Shown one piece after another: positions 9,405 to 17,872 of a stretch of DNA of 64,000 nucleotides. Source of the stretch: Sulfitobacter sp. F26204 (GTDB lineage: Bacteria > Pseudomonadota > Alphaproteobacteria > Rhodobacterales > Rhodobacteraceae); assembly GCF_026410305.1 (NCBI RefSeq), contig NZ_JAPMLQ010000001.1:496001-560000 (forward strand), in the 5' to 3' direction. The notes under the pieces are model-generated. The model was not told where the DNA came from. It saw only the letters and a program-made list of their open reading frames with translations, and ran no database searches. The first letter of the stretch is position 1; each line of letters begins with the position of its first letter. Position numbers and translations under genes: made by a program.

Positions 9405-10159
9405 TGGCCTGACCAACCTCCGTCGATGATGTGGGTATGTCCGGTCGTAAAGCCGCTTTCGTCACTGGCAAGGTAAACAACCAGTGCCGCGATTTCTTTG
9501 GCTGATGCGACGCGGCCCATTGGCTGGCGGGTCACGAATTGTTCCAACGCCTTGTCGTAACTTCCCAAGGCGTCGCCGAGCGCGCGCACACGTTCATGCC
9601 AGGAGGGGCTTTCGACCGTACCGGGGCAAATGCAGTTACAGCGGATACCTTGTTTGATATAATCAACGGCGACGGATTTGGTGAGTCCGACAACCGCTGC
9701 CTTGGTTGTGCCATAGACAAACCGGTTGGGCGCACCAATGACAGAGCCTGCAGCGGATGACATGTTGATGATTGACCCGTTTCCGCGCGCCAGCATTCCT
9801 GGAAGCGCGGCGCGAATAGTGCGCATCATGGATCGCACATTCAGGTCGAATGCATCAACCAATTCATCATCAGTGGCGTCCAATACGGTTCCGTGATGCA
9901 CAAAGCCTGCACAGTTGAAGAGAACATCCGGATCAGCCCGTTCCATGCCGTTCGCGATACTCTTGGGATCCAGGACATCCAATTCCATGATCTCGATATT
10001 CCCAGCTGTTTCTTCCCGAATCGTGGACAGAGTTTTCAGGTTCACATCCGTGGCGAAAACCTCAGCACCTTCGTGTGCCATAGCAATTGCACTGGCACGC
10101 CCAATTCCCTGCGCTGCTGCCGTGATCAATACGCGTTTGCCCCTAAGTCGTTGACCCAT
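9401..10159 (-). CDS. SDR-family dehydrogenase, probable 2-keto-3-deoxy-sugar-acid 4-dehydrogenase
   Basis: This 252-residue classical short-chain dehydrogenase has a [11 protein letters not shown](P) motif (13-20), an NCAG motif, Ser135 and the catalytic YGTTK (Tyr149, Lys153). The segment [15 protein letters not shown] and the conserved [15 protein letters not shown] are typical of the DHRS6/BDH2-like subgroup that includes bacterial 2-keto-3-deoxy-L-fuconate dehydrogenase. In context it should oxidise the product of the dehydratase at C4 to a 2,4-diketo acid for the FAH protein. It is the first gene of the minus-strand operon, divergent from the kinase across 225 bp that should hold the promoters and LacI-type operators. 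Confidence 0.85.
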   Translation of the reverse strand: MGQRLRGKRVLITAAAQGIGRASAIAMAHEGAEVFATDVNLKTLSTIREETAGNIEIMELDVLDPKSIANGMERADPDVLFNCAGFVHHGTVLDATDDELVDAFDLNVRSMMRTIRAALPGMLARGNGSIINMSSAAGSVIGAPNRFVYGTTKAAVVGLTKSVAVDYIKQGIRCNCICPGTVESPSWHERVRALGDALGSYDKALEQFVTRQPMGRVASAKEIAALVVYLASDESGFTTGHTHIIDGGWSGQ

Positions 10160-10384
10160 ATCGCTAAACCATCCCTTAATGCCGCCACGACCTTGCGCGT
10201 CCTCAAAGCATTCTCTGCAGACTCTGAAAACGATGCGGTTTGTCGCTCTTGCTTGCCGGCACCCTATGCGCCTGTGTTAGCGTATGACAGAGATTGGAGT
10301 TTGGCCATCACCCGACTGCGTTCATGCGCCAGCCCAGAACATCGGCCTTCAGCGGGTCGAACCAATTTGGAAAAGAAGCCAGGG
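10160..10384. promoter_or_regulatory. Divergent control region between the sugar-acid operon and the kinase
   Basis: The 225 bp between the SDR and kinase starts must hold both promoters. TGTTAGCGTATGACA (10275-10289) is an imperfect inverted repeat with a central CG step, which is the general form of LacI-family operators. I could not define -35/-10 boxes with confidence. The LacI-type gene at 11373 is the obvious candidate binder. Confidence 0.3.
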
Positions 10385-11254
10385 ATGACGCGTGTGGCAT
10401 GTATCGGGGAGGCGATGATTGAATTGTCAGTGGCAGAGGAGGGTACACTTCTTGGCGTTGCGGGCGACAGCCTGAATACAGCGATCTATTTGCGCCGCAC
10501 TGCCCCCGCGCTAGAGATTGAATATGTGACCTGCCTGGGGGATGATCCGTTTTCTCACCGCATTCTGGATTTTATCAAAGACCGGGAAATTGGCACGTCT
10601 TCAATCAGCCAGATCACAAACAAGTCACCGGGCCTATATGCGATTACGACCGCCCCTGACGGTGAGCGCAGCTTTACCTATTGGCGTGGTGATTCCGCTG
10701 CCCGGGACCTGTTCGCAGATGGCGATTTTGCATTTCTTGGCGGTTTTGACATCGTATATCTATCGGGTATTTCACTCGCAATCCTGCCTCATCCCGTCAG
10801 GCTGGACCTGCTGAACTGGCTGAAGAAGTCGAAAGTTTCTGTCGCCTATGACAGCAATTACCGCGCGCGACTCTGGGACAATGTGGCACATGCCCGACTG
10901 ATCACCGATGCTTTTTGGAAACGCGCCGACATCTTACTGCCTTCGATCGATGATGAGATGACGCTTTTTGAGGAATCCGAATCCGAGGTCCTGGTACGAT
11001 TTTCCGGATAAAAAGGTTTCGGTGCGCTGAAACGCGGTGCCGACGGACCTTTGTCTTTGGGCTGCGATCTTCGCCAATCCTACCCGCCTGCCACCCGGGT
11101 TGTGGATACCACCGCCGCCGGTGACAGCTTTAACGGCGGCTATCTGGGTGCGTTGTTGGCTGGAAAAAACCAGGCAGAGGCACTGATGACGGGACATCGT
11201 CTTGCTACACAGGTTGTCCAGCATCGCGGCGCGATTGTCCCCGCATCCATTTAA
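10385..11254 (+). pseudogene. kdgK: 2-keto-3-deoxygluconate kinase-like (PfkB family), interrupted by an in-frame stop
   Basis: Read through one stop, this encodes a nearly full-length PfkB-family sugar kinase of about 289 residues. The N-terminal substrate motif (GEAMIEL then GDSLNTAIYLRR), the KRGADGPL strand and the C-terminal ATP/anion-hole motif DTTAAGDSFNGGYL with the catalytic Asp are present. TAA at 11009-11011 breaks it just before KGFGALKRGADG, and the same frame continues without frameshift to TAA 11252-11254. The 5' fragment lacks the catalytic base and the 3' fragment lacks substrate-binding residues, so neither should be active. A small in-frame deletion near the stop is also possible because the protein is slightly short for the family (about 300-310). 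The start ATG at 10385 follows AGCCAGGG; the open frame extends further upstream without homology. Confidence 0.8.
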
Positions 11255-11372
11255 CAAACCGGCGACATTGGTTGCAGTGAAGCCTGGATCAAGCGCGCGG
11301 GATTTGCTCTGGCCGCTTGTACGTTGGTCATGCTTCGCGCTAACTGTTGACTGAACAACCGAGGTACCCAAA

Positions 11373-12407
11373 TTGACAACTTCTGCCAAACGCCCCCTTA
11401 CTCTACGGGATGTCTCTGATGCTTGCGGTGTTTCTGAAATGACAGTCAGTCGGGTGCTGCGAAATCGGGGTGACGTATCAGTGGCAACGCGCAGCAAGGT
11501 GCTGGCCGCAGCCAAGGAACTTGGCTATGTGCCCAACCAGATTGCAGGTTCGCTTGCGTCACAGCGGGTCAATCTGGTGGCTGTGATTGTCCCATCCCTG
11601 AGCAACATGGTTTTCCCGGAGGTTTTGACTGGGATCAACCAGATTCTCGAAAATTCGCCACTGCAACCGGTGTTCGGCGTGACGGATTACCTGCCTGAAA
11701 AGGAAGAGCGTGTTCTATACGAAATGCTTTCGTGGCGGCCCTCCGGCGTGATTATCGCAGGGTTGGAACATTCCGAGGCAACCTGCGCCATGCTGTCGAA
11801 TTCGGGTATTCCTGTGGTTGAAATAATGGATACGGATGGCAAGCCGGTGGATGCCATGGTCGGAATTTCGCACCGCCGGGCAGGGCGCGAAATGGCGGCG
11901 GCGATCCTCAAGGAAGGGTATGAACGGATCGGCTTTATGGGCACGAAGATGCCTTTGGATCATCGCGCGCGCAAACGCTTTGAAGGGTTCACTGAGGGTT
12001 TGGCCAAGGCAGGTGTCGAGATTGAAGATCGTGCCTTTTATTCGGGTGGTTCTGCGCTTGCCAAGGGGCGCGAAATGACACAGGAAATGCTTGAGCGCTC
12101 TCCCGATCTCGATTTTCTGTATTATTCCAACGATATGATCGGTGCCGGAGGGCTGCTTTACCTTATTGATCAGGGCATCGATGTGCCGCAACAAATCGGG
12201 CTGGCCGGTTTTAACAATGTGGAATTGCTGCAAGGATTACCGCGCCAGTTGGCGACGATGGATGCCTGTCGCATCGAGATTGGGCAGGCGGCAGCCAAGA
12301 TCATTCTCAACCAGACCCTGGAAGATCCAGACCCGGATGTTCCGAACCAACTGACGTTGACCCCGAAATTGTCTTATGGGGATACACTGCGCCGTAAACG
12401 TCTTTGA
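11373..12407 (+). CDS. LacI/GntR-type transcriptional regulator
   Basis: This 344-residue protein has an N-terminal LacI helix-turn-helix (about 8-32: LTLRDVSDACGVSEMTVSRVLRN), the hinge helix (IAGSLASQR) and a periplasmic-binding-protein-like effector domain to the C-terminus. The overall pattern is closest to gluconate-type GntR repressors. Translation starts at TTG 11373 with GAGG 8 nt upstream. It lies downstream of the broken kinase and most likely controls the adjacent sugar-acid genes in response to an aldonate or keto-deoxy acid. The effector is inferred, not seen. Confidence 0.88.
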   Translation: MTTSAKRPLTLRDVSDACGVSEMTVSRVLRNRGDVSVATRSKVLAAAKELGYVPNQIAGSLASQRVNLVAVIVPSLSNMVFPEVLTGINQILENSPLQPVFGVTDYLPEKEERVLYEMLSWRPSGVIIAGLEHSEATCAMLSNSGIPVVEIMDTDGKPVDAMVGISHRRAGREMAAAILKEGYERIGFMGTKMPLDHRARKRFEGFTEGLAKAGVEIEDRAFYSGGSALAKGREMTQEMLERSPDLDFLYYSNDMIGAGGLLYLIDQGIDVPQQIGLAGFNNVELLQGLPRQLATMDACRIEIGQAAAKIILNQTLEDPDPDVPNQLTLTPKLSYGDTLRRKRL

Positions 12408-12408
12408 T

Positions 12409-13629
12409 ATGTTGACGCTGACCAACGGGCAGGCGCGCCGGGTTTTTCTGGATCGCCACAGATTGTCGGAAACCCCGCAAGGCGCGGCAACCGGTGATGA
12501 CCTGTTGGCACTGATCAGTAGCCTCGGCTTTGTTCAACTCGATAGCATCAATACTGTTGCGCGGGCGCATGATCTGATCCTGTTTTCACGGCGTCCCCGG
12601 TATCGGCCCAATGCGCTCAAGGCGCTTTATGAAAAGCACCGGCGTTTGTTTGAACATTGGACACATGATGCGGCGGTCATCCCTTTGGCGTTCTACCCGC
12701 AATGGGAATTGCGTCGTCAGCGTGATGCTGCGCACCTGCGCCGGCGCTGGAAAAAGGATAGGCGCGACGGATTTGAAAAGCAGTTCCAGATCATTCTGGA
12801 TCAGATTCGCACGGAAGGGCCGGTCTGTTCGTCGGATGTTGGTATGGGGGAAAAGCGCGGTTCGGGTGGCTGGTGGGATTGGCACCCCTCCAAGACGGCG
12901 CTGGAATACCTCTGGCGCAGCGGTGCGTTGTGTGTGGTGGGGCGAAATGGCTTTCAGAAACAATATGATCTGACTGATCGTGTATTGGATCAGGTTCTTC
13001 TTGATCCGGCAAATGTCCCTGACACCCAGACCACGATAGATTGGTGCTGTGATCAGGCGTTGTCACGGCTTGGCTTTGCGACACATGGGGAAATTGCGGC
13101 TTTCTGGGCGCATGTTTCCCCCGCTGAAGCGCGGATATGGTGCCAGCATGAACAGGCCGCTGGTCGACTGGAACAGGTCCAGATTACAGGTGCAGATGGG
13201 ATTCCGAGACCGGCCTTTGCCCGACCGGGACTGGATCAGGATGCAGCGCTTGAACTGGTGCCCACAAATCGTCTGCGTGTGCTTAGTCCGTTTGATCCTG
13301 CCCTGCGGGATCGCAAACGGGCAGAGCGCTTGTTCGGGTTCAAGTACCGCGTCGAGATGTTCGTGCCGGAACCGCAGCGCCGCTTTGGCTATTATGTCTT
13401 TCCTGTTTTGCAAGGGGACCAGCTTGTCGGGCGAGTCGATATGAAAGCGTTCAGGCAAGAAGATACCCTGCGGGTGCGCGCCCTTTGGAGCGAAGGCTCA
13501 ATCCAGTGGGGCAAGTCGCGTCAAGCAGCCTTTGAAGCAGAGCTGGAAAGGGTCAGGAAGCTGGCAGGAGTCAGTCGGATTGAGTTCGAGGATGGCTGGA
13601 TTCGTGGCTCAGCGCAGCATCATCTCTGA
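12409..13629 (+). CDS. YcaQ/AlkZ-type winged-helix DNA glycosylase family protein (HTH_42)
   Basis: This 406-residue protein belongs to the DUF1006/HTH_42 family, whose E. coli member YcaQ (AlkX) unhooks interstrand DNA crosslinks and whose actinobacterial member AlkZ protects against azinomycin. Three tandem winged-helix-like segments are expected. The catalytic-loop motif is QLD (GFVQLDSINTVARAHD, about residues 42-57), the YcaQ-like form rather than the Q-x-Q of AlkZ. Other family signatures are RPRYRPNALKALYEKHRRLFEHW and the C-terminal LSPFDPALRDRKRAERLFGFKYRVEMFVP. The ATG at 12409 is used because it begins right after the LacI stop. The gene overlaps the convergent IclR gene by 21 nt. 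Confidence 0.85.
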   Translation: MLTLTNGQARRVFLDRHRLSETPQGAATGDDLLALISSLGFVQLDSINTVARAHDLILFSRRPRYRPNALKALYEKHRRLFEHWTHDAAVIPLAFYPQWELRRQRDAAHLRRRWKKDRRDGFEKQFQIILDQIRTEGPVCSSDVGMGEKRGSGGWWDWHPSKTALEYLWRSGALCVVGRNGFQKQYDLTDRVLDQVLLDPANVPDTQTTIDWCCDQALSRLGFATHGEIAAFWAHVSPAEARIWCQHEQAAGRLEQVQITGADGIPRPAFARPGLDQDAALELVPTNRLRVLSPFDPALRDRKRAERLFGFKYRVEMFVPEPQRRFGYYVFPVLQGDQLVGRVDMKAFRQEDTLRVRALWSEGSIQWGKSRQAAFEAELERVRKLAGVSRIEFEDGWIRGSAQHHL

Positions 13630-14400
13630 CAGATCGTCAGCAGCGCGGTGCAGGCGATCCAGATTTTCCTTGAGGTAATCCAGGCTGGCCCGTTGGTGGG
13701 GGGCGTGAATGGACAAGGTAGAGGTCAACCGCCCCAAATTGTCGAGGATCGGCACCGCAATTGCGACCATCCCTTCCATGAATTCTTCATTGTCCGTGGA
13801 ATAGCCCTTGCTGCGGATCTGATCAATTTCCTGAACCAGCATATCGGGTTCGGTCAGCGTGTGCTCTGTATGGGAAACCAGAGGGGCATTGGATAGATAT
13901 TTCGCCAAATGTCTTGGTGGCAATGTCGATAGGTACATTTTGCCGCTGGCTGTGCAGTGAAATGGTACCGTCGTACCGACAGGCATCTGGATGCGCAGCG
14001 GCCATTTGGTTTCAACCCGGTCAATATAGGTCATGCCATTTCGGTCGGGTGTGGCGAGGTTGCATGTTTCACCGACATCTTCTGTCAAGGCATTCAGTAC
14101 CGTCAGTCGCAAGGTGCGCAAACGGGTTGTCGACATTACGTTGATCGAAAGCGCGCGCAACCGTTGGCCAGGGGAATAGGACCGCCCGTCGATGTCTCGC
14201 TGCAAGAATCCTTCTTCTTCCAGTCTGTGGAACAACCGGTGTACGGTGGGTTTGGGCAGGCCCAGAACCTCGTTTGCAGATGTCGGTGTGACGGGCACGC
14301 CGACCCTCGCGACTTCTTCCAGCAACAATAGCAACCGCAAGTTGGTTGGGATCGTTTTGTCCGAGGTGCTTGCGTCGGGCATGACTGGTGTCGTCCTCAT
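13609..14400 (-). CDS. IclR-family transcriptional regulator
   Basis: This 263-residue protein has an N-terminal winged helix (about 20-80: TSANEVLGLPKPTVHRLFHRLEEEGFLQRD) and an IclR effector domain (about 95-258) with typical segments MPVGTTVPFHCTASGKMYLS and GYSTDNEEFMEGMVAIAVPI. It points toward the racemase/dadA locus. IclR members commonly control neighbouring catabolic genes, so control of the divergent 14.7-24 kb cluster is a reasonable inference. The 281 bp between its start and the racemase stop hold no gene I can support. Confidence 0.88.
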   Translation of the reverse strand: MRTTPVMPDASTSDKTIPTNLRLLLLLEEVARVGVPVTPTSANEVLGLPKPTVHRLFHRLEEEGFLQRDIDGRSYSPGQRLRALSINVMSTTRLRTLRLTVLNALTEDVGETCNLATPDRNGMTYIDRVETKWPLRIQMPVGTTVPFHCTASGKMYLSTLPPRHLAKYLSNAPLVSHTEHTLTEPDMLVQEIDQIRSKGYSTDNEEFMEGMVAIAVPILDNLGRLTSTLSIHAPHQRASLDYLKENLDRLHRAADDLSEMMLR

Positions 14401-14681
14401 GTGTTAACTGCATCGCACGGCAGTTTAGGTTATCAGGTTTCCCTTGCCGGAGAGGAACCCAAATATAGCCCGCCCCGAAGAAGCAATTTGGCAAGTGCCG
14501 GACAGGCGCAAGGCCGAACCATACAATGACCAATGAGTTTAGATAGAGTGATGCGTAGCGCAACGGTCGCTAATACGGAACCCCCGTTGCTCCCGCCGGT
14601 GTCCTATCGGTTCGAGCCGCGGTGCAGGGAGGTCGCGCCGATCGGTGCATGGATTGGATGATCCCGTGCAATGGCCCGGCA

Positions 14682-15389
14682 TCAAGGGGAGGGGGCGTCA
14701 AAGGCCGCCGGTGCCAAGCCTGCCTGGAACCAACAGAGGTATGAATAGACAGAAAACACTGGCCGCCCAGTGACCCTTCCAATCTCAGCCGCATAGGGAA
14801 CCATGTTGGTACATTCCAAAATGATCGCTCCGACGTCTGGATATTCTGTGATCAGCCGGGATGCTGCCGCTGCCATCTCGATCCGTGCGGCGGCGACATC
14901 CAATGTCGTTTGGTTCCTCAGGATTGAGCGTGCGAAACTGCTGCCTTCCATACCTTGGATTGGTGTTTGGGCTGGGACCCCTGCCGCTGCCAGATGAGCG
15001 GGCGACAATGAGTCGGCGGAAATGGTTACAATGCCCAGGCGTTTATCCGGTGCCAACATTGGCAACACCTGCCCGGCCTGTTCCAATGCCGAGGCGGCAA
15101 CCGGAACGCCAAGAGCCGCAACCAACCGGGGCCTGATCAAAGCCAGAAATCCGCAGGTTGTTGCGATGCCAGTGCACCCTTGTGCGATCAATTCGCGCCC
15201 CTTGTCGACAAAGGCCTGAACAAAGGGTTCCATATCGTCGCAGACAATCGCTTGCGGTGTTGCCCCGTCGACGACGCCATAGCGTACCTGAAAGGGCCAT
15301 GTCCGGGCATTCCCGACGTCACCTGGAATACGCGGAAAGCGGGTGTCGAGCATGAGGATGCCCAGTGTTTTCTGTGTGGTATTTTTCAT
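14682..15389 (-). CDS. Aspartate/glutamate racemase-family protein
   Basis: This 235-residue protein has the two catalytic cysteines of the cofactor-independent Asp/Glu/hydantoin racemase superfamily, one in GIATTCGFLA (about residue 80) and one in IILECTNMVPYA (about residue 192), each in the conserved context. It belongs to the less-characterised branch whose substrates are mostly unknown. It is transcribed divergently from a D-amino-acid dehydrogenase/TRAP/5-oxoprolinase operon, so interconversion of amino-acid or pyroglutamate enantiomers is the likely job. The ATG at 15389 is the only good start. Confidence 0.8.
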   Translation of the reverse strand: MKNTTQKTLGILMLDTRFPRIPGDVGNARTWPFQVRYGVVDGATPQAIVCDDMEPFVQAFVDKGRELIAQGCTGIATTCGFLALIRPRLVAALGVPVAASALEQAGQVLPMLAPDKRLGIVTISADSLSPAHLAAAGVPAQTPIQGMEGSSFARSILRNQTTLDVAAARIEMAAAASRLITEYPDVGAIILECTNMVPYAAEIGRVTGRPVFSVYSYLCWFQAGLAPAAFDAPSP

Positions 15390-15560
15390 GACTGTCCCAA
15401 GCTGTGGATCTTGAAACCATGCTCAGGGATCAGGGCGTGAACAAGAAAAAAGCACACAATGACAATTTGTAAACATTTTGTTGATGTTTTGATTTTTTTT
15501 GACATGATGCCTTAGGGGAGAATCGATTTTGCGGAACAGACAGTTTTCAGGGATGGTCAG
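15390..15560. promoter_or_regulatory. Divergent promoter region, racemase / dadA-TRAP-pxp operon
   Basis: The 171-bp AT-rich gap contains overlapping near-repeats of TTTTGT/TTTTGA (15470-15492), a run of eight T (15493-15500) and a TTGACA hexamer (15499-15504) pointing toward the operon; the -10 match 17 nt later is poor. The base composition contrasts sharply with the flanking genes, as expected for a regulated promoter. Confidence 0.35.
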
Positions 15561-16799
15561 TTGACCCGTCACGTAGCGGTCATCGGGGCGGGGATCGTTG
15601 GTGTATCCGCTGGCATCTGGTTGCGCCGGGCAGGAATCGACGTCACCATTATTGACCGTGGATTGCCGGGCAGCGGTACCTCGCACGGAAATGCGGGTGT
15701 GCTGGCGGCATGTTCGATGGTACCCGTTACTGCACCCGGTTTGTTGGCAAAAGCACCCGGCATGTTGATCAATCCCGATTCTCCTTTGTTCATGCGCTGG
15801 CGCTACCTGCCCAAGCTATTGCCATGGCTGGGCAGGTATCTGGCTCATGCCAATGACGCTGATACACGTCGCATTGCGCTGGGACTCACCTCCATTGTCG
15901 GCGACTCGGTTGAGCAGCATCAAAGCCTTTGTGACGACCTGGGCTTGAGCAGTTGGATCACCCAAAGCGATTATTGTTTTGCTTACAAGGACCGCGCAGC
16001 GTTTGACGCCGAAAGCTATACTTGGGCGCTGCGCCGCGAAGCCGGTTTTGCGCCGCAACTGATTGAAGGGCAGGAGATCCGCGATTTTGAACCCGCACTC
16101 GGCCCCGATATTACTTGCATGGCGATCATGAAACACCATGGCTTTATCCGTAATCCTGGTGGCTATGTGCAGGCACTGGCCAAAGCGTTCACCGAAATGG
16201 GTGGAACGGTCCTGCAAGCCGAAGTCATGGATTTCGACCTGAGCGGCGGCACAGTGTCTGCCGTGCAAACCACGCATGGCACGGTTGCCTGTTCCGAGGT
16301 CGTGCTGGCCACAGGTGTTTGGTCAAGATCCATGATGGCAAAGCTGGGCTTGAACGTCCCACTCGAGGCAGAGCGCGGCTATCACATCGTGTTCGAGGAG
16401 GCGACAGGCGGGCCATCACGGCCGACAATGATTGCCAGTGGTAAATTTGTTGCAACCCCGATGGATCAGGGTCTGCGCTGTGCGGGTATCGTGGAATTCG
16501 GCGGGTTGAGTGCCGGTCCATCCAAGGCGCCGCTTGCCCTTTTGCGCAGACAGGCGGCACGTGCCTTTCCCAACCTCAAGGCGAAATCCGAAATTGAATG
16601 GCTGGGCCACCGGCCTGCCACCTCCGACAGCTTGCCGTTGATCGGACAGGTTGGCGAAACGGGTGTCTATACCGCCTTTGGCCATCAACACATTGGCTTG
16701 ACTGGTGGGCCAAAAACGGGCCGACTGGTGGCAGGACTGATCAATGGGGAGCAGGTCAATACCGATCTGACACCCTATCACCCACAACGCTTTTCATAA
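15561..16799 (+). CDS. FAD-dependent D-amino-acid dehydrogenase (DadA-like)
   Basis: This 412-residue DAO-superfamily flavoprotein has the FAD Rossmann motif at the extreme N-terminus (GAGIVGVSAGIWLRRAG) followed by GSGTSHGNAGVL, characteristic of DadA, and the C-terminal FAD-binding segment with GHQHIGLTGGPKTGRL. It should oxidise D-amino acids to 2-oxo acids, passing electrons to the respiratory chain. It starts at TTG 15561 with AGGGA 7 nt upstream. It is the first gene of a nine-gene operon and is divergent from the racemase, so racemisation plus D-specific oxidation could form one route. Confidence 0.85.
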   Translation: MTRHVAVIGAGIVGVSAGIWLRRAGIDVTIIDRGLPGSGTSHGNAGVLAACSMVPVTAPGLLAKAPGMLINPDSPLFMRWRYLPKLLPWLGRYLAHANDADTRRIALGLTSIVGDSVEQHQSLCDDLGLSSWITQSDYCFAYKDRAAFDAESYTWALRREAGFAPQLIEGQEIRDFEPALGPDITCMAIMKHHGFIRNPGGYVQALAKAFTEMGGTVLQAEVMDFDLSGGTVSAVQTTHGTVACSEVVLATGVWSRSMMAKLGLNVPLEAERGYHIVFEEATGGPSRPTMIASGKFVATPMDQGLRCAGIVEFGGLSAGPSKAPLALLRRQAARAFPNLKAKSEIEWLGHRPATSDSLPLIGQVGETGVYTAFGHQHIGLTGGPKTGRLVAGLINGEQVNTDLTPYHPQRFS

Positions 16800-16831
16800 A
16801 ACCACAGAAAACCAAAAAAGGGAGACGACAA

Positions 16832-17821
16832 ATGAAACTGACAACCAAACTCATGACAGGGGTGGCTACAGCGGCTGTCGCACTGGCCGGCGCTTTGCCT
16901 GTAATGGCCGCTGAGAAATGGGACATGCCAATGGCATATTCCGCCTCGAACTTTCATTCCGAAAACGGAGTTGAATTTGCAAAATGTGTTGGTGCCGGTA
17001 CCAATGGTGACATCGAAATCACCGTACATCCCGGCGGTTCACTGTTTGCAGGGGCTGACATCAAACGCGCAATTCAAACCGGACAGGTGCAGATCGGCGA
17101 GCGTCTGCTGTCGGGGCACCAGAACGAAAATGCGGTCTTTGGATTTGACAGCGTTCCGTTCCTTGCACCCTCGTTTGACGATAGTGCAAAACTGTTCAAG
17201 GCAGCCAAGCCGAAACTGGACGAAGTTCTGGCAGAGCAGAACCTGACCATGCTTTATGCCGTGCCATGGCCACCGCAAGGCTTGTACTTCAACAAAGAAG
17301 TCAACAGTGTGGCCGATATGGCCGGGACCAAGTTCCGTTCGTATAACTCAGCCACAGCGCGCTTGGCCGAATTGACCGGCATGTTGCCCGTGACGATCGA
17401 AGCGGCGGAAATCTCGCAGGCCTTTGCGACCGGGGTCGCGGAATCCATGATTTCCTCTGGCGCAACGGGCTATGATCGCAAGGTTTGGGAAAGCCTGACG
17501 CATTTCTACGAGGTAGATGCCTGGCTACCGTATAACTACGTTTTGGTGAACAATGATGTCTGGTCGGATGTTTCCGACGCAAACAAAGCGGCGATCACTA
17601 CATGTGCGAACGAGGCATCGGCGCGCGGTTTGCAGGCCTCCAAGGATTATACGCAATTTACCATGGATGGTCTGGCCGAAGGCGGCATGACCGTAGGTCC
17701 AGCAAACGACGCGTTTATGGCGGAACTGCGTGAAATCGGCGCAACGATGACGTCAGAGTGGCTTGAAGCTGCCGGTGAGGATGGCAAGGCCATCGTCGAC
17801 AGCTTTAAGGCGATGCAATAA
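16832..17821 (+). CDS. dctP: TRAP transporter substrate-binding protein (DctP family)
   Basis: This 329-residue periplasmic binding protein has a Sec signal peptide (about 1-26, cleavage after ALPVMA). The family's carboxylate-binding arginine is Arg169 in AGTKFRSYN, followed by the conserved helix and the IEAAEISQAFATGVAESMISS segment. GGGAG precedes the ATG. A stem-loop follows directly (17841-17861), as is common after dctP to raise its expression over the permease. The downstream 5-oxoprolinase genes suggest pyroglutamate or a related amino-acid derivative as ligand; Bordetella DctP6/DctP7, members of the TRAP family, are known to bind pyroglutamate. Confidence 0.9.
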   Translation: MKLTTKLMTGVATAAVALAGALPVMAAEKWDMPMAYSASNFHSENGVEFAKCVGAGTNGDIEITVHPGGSLFAGADIKRAIQTGQVQIGERLLSGHQNENAVFGFDSVPFLAPSFDDSAKLFKAAKPKLDEVLAEQNLTMLYAVPWPPQGLYFNKEVNSVADMAGTKFRSYNSATARLAELTGMLPVTIEAAEISQAFATGVAESMISSGATGYDRKVWESLTHFYEVDAWLPYNYVLVNNDVWSDVSDANKAAITTCANEASARGLQASKDYTQFTMDGLAEGGMTVGPANDAFMAELREIGATMTSEWLEAAGEDGKAIVDSFKAMQ

Positions 17822-17840
17822 ACGCAAAACAGAAAAGGCG

Positions 17841-17861
17841 GGGTCGCTGCGCAAGCGGCCC
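17841..17861 (+). terminator. Intercistronic stem-loop after dctP
   Basis: GGGTCGCT-GCGCA-AGCGGCCC forms an 8-bp stem with one G-T pair. No T-run follows, so it is better seen as an mRNA-stabilising or attenuating hairpin than a full terminator. Confidence 0.5.
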
Positions 17862-17872
17862 TGATCTATCCA

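Noticed and set aside
9893-10384. Long open frame upstream of the kinase (would start the kinase at 9893)
   Set aside because: It runs antisense to the SDR gene and has no kinase homology before 10385; the PfkB N-terminus starts at 10385.
14595-14650. TTCGAGCC with a T-loop look, possible tRNA remnant
   Set aside because: The flanking stem does not pair beyond one base and no D-arm, anticodon arm or acceptor stem is present.
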